DNA of 6,691 nucleotides from Ignavibacteria bacterium (GTDB lineage: Bacteria; Bacteroidota; Ignavibacteria; Tepidaquicellales; OLB5), in NCBI GenBank assembly GCA_030835005.1, contig JAUQWT010000113.1, positions 1-6,691 on the forward strand. Direction: 5' to 3'. The notes below the pieces were generated by a model that was not told where the DNA came from, did no database searches, and worked only from the letters and a program-made list of their open reading frames with translations. Below, piece by piece: positions 6,085 through 6,691 of this stretch; the first letter of the stretch is position 1; each line of letters starts with the position of its first letter. A program made the position numbers and the translations under genes.

Positions 6085-6100
6085 AATCCTGACATAGAAA

Positions 6101-6691
6101 ATGAACAACATCAATCTAAAATCACGCGGCGCAGCACAAAATACGAAGAACCGCTTCGAGACTTTTCATTTTGATTTTAATGACGAGTCGCTGGAAGAGT
6201 ATTATGATGAAGACGGCAATATTGAAATAAGGCGCATTCCCACACAATTCTTCACAGATCACAGCAAAAGTATTCTTGCTAAAAATGACTCGCCCGATCT
6301 TGGATTTGATTACAGCATCAATCCATACCGCGGTTGTGAGCACGGCTGTATTTACTGCTATGCCCGTCCAAGCCATGAGTATTTGGGCTTTTCCGCAGGG
6401 CTGGATTTTGAAACAAAAATTATGATCAAACCCGATGCTCCTAAGCTGCTCGATGAAGCCCTCCGCAAGAAGTCATGGGTTCCGCAAACTATAATGTTCA
6501 GCGGGAATACTGATTGCTATCAGCCCGTAGAGCGAAAGCTCGGCATAACGCGCGAATGCCTTAAAGTGTTTCTGGAGTTTCGCAATCCAGTAGGCATCAT
6601 CACAAAAAATGCTTTGATACAAAGGGATATTGATGTACTTAAAGAAATGGCTGAGCTAATGATCGTCAACACGGTCATTTCAGTAACGACC
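6101..6691 (+). CDS. PA0069/Rv2578c-type radical SAM protein (N-terminal part, 3' truncated)
   Basis: The frame runs from the ATG at 6101 to the window edge without a stop, giving 197 residues of a radical SAM protein; the C-terminal part is outside. The cluster-binding motif CxxxCxxC is at Cys79, Cys83 and Cys86 within NPYRGCEHGCIYCYARPSHE, followed by YLGFSAGLDFETKIMIKPDA. That combination is typical of the PA0069/Rv2578c group, distantly similar to spore photoproduct lyase (SplB). Members bind a 4Fe-4S cluster and cleave S-adenosylmethionine to start radical chemistry, but their substrate is unknown to me. Further blocks fitting the TIM-barrel core are IMFSGNTDCYQPVERKLGIT (131-150) and VGIITKNALIQRDIDVL (164-180). 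The first 60 or so residues are acidic and polar. The start is the first in-frame ATG after the gap; it has an A-rich leader (ATAGAAA) and no Shine-Dalgarno motif. It is transcribed divergently from the tRNA-Lys gene and appears to head its own unit. Confidence 0.9.
   Translation, partial: MNNINLKSRGAAQNTKNRFETFHFDFNDESLEEYYDEDGNIEIRRIPTQFFTDHSKSILAKNDSPDLGFDYSINPYRGCEHGCIYCYARPSHEYLGFSAGLDFETKIMIKPDAPKLLDEALRKKSWVPQTIMFSGNTDCYQPVERKLGITRECLKVFLEFRNPVGIITKNALIQRDIDVLKEMAELMIVNTVISVTT

Noticed and set aside
6122..6376. Minus-strand open frame opposite the radical SAM gene
   Set aside because: Antisense to the conserved cluster-binding region; no independent support.
1..6691. Mobile element, prophage, CRISPR array or defence system
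   Set aside because: No transposase, integrase, phage or Cas-like protein and no regularly spaced direct repeats were seen; the tRNA 3' end shows no obvious attachment-site duplication within the window.

Overview
The window looks like an ordinary chromosomal segment of an AT-rich member of the Bacteroidota/Chlorobiota/Ignavibacteria side of the bacterial tree. This placement is an inference. It rests on the low GC content, on start codons with A/T-rich leaders and no convincing Shine-Dalgarno sequence in front of nearly every gene, and on an oligopeptide-binding lipoprotein of a style common in that group. No 16S rRNA or other strong phylogenetic marker is present, so the phylum is tentative.

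Layout. (1) Bases 1-3343, plus strand, hold a tight gene string: the C-terminal part of an S9 prolyl-oligopeptidase-type serine peptidase, folD (one-carbon/folate metabolism), prmA (ribosomal protein L11 methyltransferase) and a short Ppx/GppA phosphatase. Gaps are 5 bp, 6 bp and a 4-bp ATGA overlap, so they are probably co-transcribed. A perfect 22-bp palindrome followed by a T-run closes the string. (2) Bases 3392-4015, minus strand, encode a MarC-family membrane protein that converges on that palindrome. (3) An intergenic hairpin built from CCCCTCCTT/AAGGAGGGG separates marC from the next minus-strand gene. (4) Bases 4105-5802, minus strand, encode a family-5 extracellular solute-binding lipoprotein. 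Its signal peptide lies upstream of the only canonical in-frame start codon, so translation probably begins at an AUU codon. (5) tRNA-Lys(CUU) lies on the minus strand 45 bp upstream of that gene, with a plausible sigma70-type promoter overlapping an inverted repeat. (6) From 6101 to the window edge, plus strand, is the N-terminal part of a PA0069/Rv2578c-type radical SAM protein.

The genes are mostly housekeeping and do not form one pathway. No mobile element, CRISPR array, prophage or defence/toxin system was recognised, and I see no convincing undescribed multi-gene system. The longest gene-free stretch is 180 bp (5921-6100). The points most worth a second look are the probable AUU start with a hidden lipoprotein signal sequence, the AT-only hairpin over that start, the possible tRNA-mRNA read-through unit, and the two intergenic palindromes.
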